Below, piece by piece: positions 60,545-64,000 of a stretch of DNA of 64,000 nt. Source of the DNA: Sipunculus nudus (Eukaryota > Annelida > Sipuncula > Golfingiida > Sipunculidae). The notes beneath the pieces are model-generated. The model worked only from the letters and a program-made list of their open reading frames with translations, searched no databases and was not told the origin of the DNA. The DNA is taken from assembly GCA_026874595.1 (NCBI GenBank), contig CM049313.1:65726159-65790158 (forward strand), given 5' to 3'. Every line of letters begins with the position of its first letter. Position 1 is the first letter of the stretch. The translations under genes and the position numbers were made by a program.

Positions 60545-63500
60545 GTCTTATACGTCATTGGCGACGTGGGAAAAAGCTGTAAATTGGGTTTTCGTCCTAG
60601 TTCTAGTTCAGTTTCATTAGCCTATGAGGTATTTTTACAAAAAGGAACAAGTGAATTATAGAATGCCCATAGTCATGGCCACTGAAACGTTTTATAGATG
60701 GGTTTATATAAAACACTGCCAGGCGACAAGAAAAGGGCAGCTTAGAATACTTTTTACGGAGAATGGCCCGTCCATTTACTTGAGTAATATTTGGGCAATT
60801 TTATGAAGAATTTTATTATAAATTATCATTGCATGAAGATATATATGTTTACCAGACATGTGAAATTTTTTAGACCTTGATACGGGATACAGTATTGTGA
60901 AAACAGCTATTTGACAGACTGAAAAACCTGGCGGAGTACGGTTAAAAGCGGTGTGTACTCATCGGAGAATTGATCCAAACCCTATATAGCTTGTACTGCC
61001 TACCGAACGTCCCAAAAATTGAATATCGACGTTCGGATGGCAGGTTGCCGCTAACTGGCTAACGTAGAAAGATTAATATAATGCTACCTTTTATAGCATG
61101 GTGTATGCTACCAAGGAAACCAAGTAAAGTTACATGAAAGAACAGACCCGAAGACCAGGAAGACAAAGTGTAAAGTCGAATGAGACTAGCATCGTCGGTG
61201 ATATCAGATTGTAAACCAAAACCGAACTTTTTTTTATGAAATGCATCGATTACCTTAAATGATGTTTGCTTATAAATGTTGTAATTTGAGGTAAATTTGA
61301 TAAAATTTAACCGGATTAGTAAACAATCCAGTATATATCTAGTATTAGCTTTTCGTTTTATGATCTGTCATACAATAATAAATGCACCCCTGCTTGATCG
61401 TACGTGGTAATGCTTATTTTGTCAGATACTATCCGCTTATATTAATGTACGTAGGGTATCATACAGTTTCCCTTGCATCCGATAAAATAGTTTATATTTT
61501 TCATTTTGTTACTCGAAAGCCCGCAAAACCAATACATTTAGGTGCAGGTCTGGATAAAGATTCAAATAATACAGATATAGAATCATGTTTTTTCGAAGAA
61601 CGCCTCGCTCTATCCCATTTTCTCGCTTCGAAGCCACACCGGGATGATATTTATATGGTATCTGATCAGTCACGTTTCCGATATCTTGCCCAGTATGACA
61701 ACAACCTTATTTTAAAAAAAGTCCCTTTCATCTTTAACCAAAAAGGGAGTGTATGCGATAAACCACACGCCCTAAGATTTAAAAGTCGCCGCGCCTCTGT
61801 CATAATATGCTGCATAGAACTCGTAAGGCTTCCATGTGGATGATGTTGCTTTCATTATTTTTTGGCGCGAAACCAATTTACCAGATAAGCTTGATTTTCA
61901 CATCATCAATTTATAAATAACAATTTTCTAAAGTCATTTTCTCCCTGGTCGTGCAGGTTTGATTAAAAGCACTCCAGTCGGAGTACCTGGATGCACCCCA
62001 AGCAGAAAGTTCGCAATATGTTTATAATGAAACGCATATAGGCAGCAGTTAGATCTGGCAGACACGCGCTTCAGAAGGCCTTTGGTAGTCCATGACATGG
62101 TGCGGCTTTTACATGGGCTTGATAGAATACAAGATTGAATCACGGACCTGAGCGGTGCCGTGTCAGGAATAGAGAGAGACCGGGACTTCCCTGACGGATC
62201 TGGGGCCAGCTTCCAATCTCCATACCAGATTGGTTGTTCAGATTCAATGTGAGTCAAAATCTGTGCTTCATGCACCTTGTTGCAACCCACAACCCTCTCA
62301 AAATCTACTTCTTTACCGAAATTCGCCGCACTTTTCGCTCTTGGCTAATATATGCCTGTATCCAGGGGGCGTCCATATAGGAAAGATGGGAGCGGTATAA
62401 ACCCCACCATTTAGCCAGGATCTATGTAACCATCCCCTTGATATTCAGAGAATACGATATACATATTGAAAATAAAATAAATTAATAATAAAAATAAATA
62501 TTTTGATTCTATTTGAGATTTGTTTATCCCAAACTGGAAACATAATAACCTTATTTATTAAAACCAAATATTTCATACACAGGGAATATAAATATATCAT
62601 AAAGTTGTCGCTACTTATGATTAACGGCCCTGCCACGCCTGCGAGTCATCCCAGACCCTTGAAAACAAATCAACGCCAATGTGTTCTTCTGCTTCAGGTT
62701 ACGTTGAGTAAAACATCTACGTTGTGTATATCACCAGAACCACCTGAACATAAATCACTGGTCAGGGAGAGTTTATTTTGTTTTTAATTATCCCCAAATA
62801 TCATATCATTTTTGTAATCTACGGGCTTGCCTTTTTTTTTGTGCCAGACTGTGTGACAACTAAATTAGATTTGCGGCTGATACGCTAAGAGATAATCCCC
62901 CAGCCGTTGCTGGCTAACGAATGTAACCTGTGAAGTTGGGAGCACTATCGAGGATTTTATCATTATGATTATCAGTGGAACACAATTTAACAAACACTTA
63001 ATTCAACGTAGATAAAAAAGGTGATCGATATTTACTATTTACATAGTCTAACGTCCACAGCCCGCTGGATGGCTACATGACAATCTAAGGCCTATCTGAC
63101 AGGACTCGGCCATACATAGAGATTCTCATCATCGAAACTTTTACCCAGAAGGCATGCCGTGAAATCTCCTAATGCAGACATCGGCTTTCCTGAGATAGTT
63201 TTGCCTCAAAACATTCATGTGATTAATAAACCCAATCTGACCGTAGGCTTTTCATGCCAAACACTTTACCAGGTACTTTTTTTTGTCATGTGCCGAAAAG
63301 AAAAAGCAGAAATACTGAAATGTATATATATTATATGTATACATATGTGTATTTTTGTGTTTGTGTGTCTTCTTCAGAAACTCTGATAACCACACAGTCC
63401 ACACTATACTGACTGGACACTGCCTTCTGCGGACCGGTATTTATGGAAATTATTTCACGTAATCATCAGGTGAATTAACAGAATGGTTCATGCCTTTAGT

Positions 63501-64000
63501 GTGGCAGGTCCTTAAATGTGAACTGGCTTACATGATATGTCCAATTACTCTGGTTTTAAGAATCAATGGAAAACCTTGTTTTAATTCATTACCTGTTATA
63601 GTACATTAAGACCTTTTTATAGTGTAGATAGATACATCAAATGATAAGTATACAATAGTATACTTTTATATTTATTTATATCGTAGGTGGAGCGTTTTAG
63701 AACATTCTGTGGATTACACCTAACCAAAATGAATAAATAAATAATAATTAATAATAATAATTATTATCATAATAATAATAAAATGATAGTTATGATTATG
63801 ATAATGGTTATTATAATTATTTTATAACCTATTTTATGCTTTGCTTTTCTGTTTAATATTTATATACCTGGAACTCTCAATGTTTAGGGAGGCTTTAGTT
63901 TTTAGAGTCAGTTTAGCGTCCTCTGTCATTTAACATACCTAAACAAAAGAAAGCAGTTCGTGCTTTGAATAGGTGTGCGCCATGGGTGGATAATGAAATC
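60543..64000. other. Gene-free intergenic DNA
   Basis: No recognised gene. The longest frames (61382-61843 plus, 153 codons; 61934-62290 minus, 118 codons) have no recognisable domain and no flanking splice or initiation evidence. An AAT/ATT-rich low-complexity stretch lies at about 63727-63825. Confidence 0.5.

Noticed and set aside
61382-61843. 153-codon open frame on the plus strand
   Set aside because: No recognisable domain, AT-rich codons, no splice or initiation context, and no related copy in the window. Length alone is possible by chance.
61934-62290. 118-codon open frame on the minus strand
   Set aside because: No motif recognised and no supporting exon signals; possible but unsupported.

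Overview
This 64 kb window looks like AT-rich, gene-poor, repeat-rich DNA from an invertebrate animal. A lophotrochozoan, most likely a mollusc, fits best. That placement is an inference from the kinds of dispersed repeats present: elements bounded by AGCTCAGCTGA-type ends and carrying AGGTCA runs, tRNA-headed SINEs, an L1/Tx1-like LINE, and many long homopolymer and dinucleotide tracts. No similarity search was possible. There is no sign of bacterial gene organisation: no operons, ribosome binding sites or dense coding.

Genes. The only convincing intact protein-coding gene is an essentially intronless rhodopsin-class GPCR on the minus strand (7394-8518, 374 aa). An in-frame stop and a good splice acceptor just upstream of its ATG suggest a separate 5' non-coding exon. 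A possible terminal exon of another gene lies at 28441-28597 (+). A decayed protein gene with scattered stops is readable on the minus strand at about 53.7-54.9 kb. The remaining open frames are short, overlap one another or lie inside repeats.

Layout. 1-7.4 kb: intergenic, with one fragment of a G/C-tract repeat. 7.4-8.6 kb: GPCR. 8.6-18.5 kb: intergenic, with a 229 bp hAT-like element at 15.3 kb that has an 8 bp target duplication. 18.5-22.7 kb: a 700 bp CCAAT-rich repeat, a tRNA-derived SINE, another G/C-tract element and an LTR-like repeat. 25.0-28.6 kb: a 43 bp minisatellite invaded first by a second copy of the CCAAT-rich repeat and then by elements rich in nuclear-receptor-type half-sites, including a perfect palindromic estrogen response element; the candidate terminal exon follows. 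31.0-31.9 kb: a probable hAT-type element. 35.6-44.6 kb: a direct tandem array of a 3.2 kb unit (2.77 copies, near identical), each unit holding two different tRNA-derived SINEs and, in the complete units, a 180 bp sub-repeat. 48.8-50.4 kb: compound microsatellites. 52.4-54.9 kb: a second LTR-like copy, a tRNA-like element, and the decayed gene split by a G/C-tract element. 57.5-60.3 kb: a 5'-truncated L1/Tx1-like LINE with target duplication and poly(A) tail. 60.5-64 kb: intergenic.

The window is not an operon-like system. Its most interesting content is mobile-element biology: elements nested in a minisatellite, an element family that multiplies nuclear-receptor half-sites, and a very young 3.2 kb tandem array bounded by a SINE on one side and a short hairpin on the other. 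All family names rest on motif recognition by eye.
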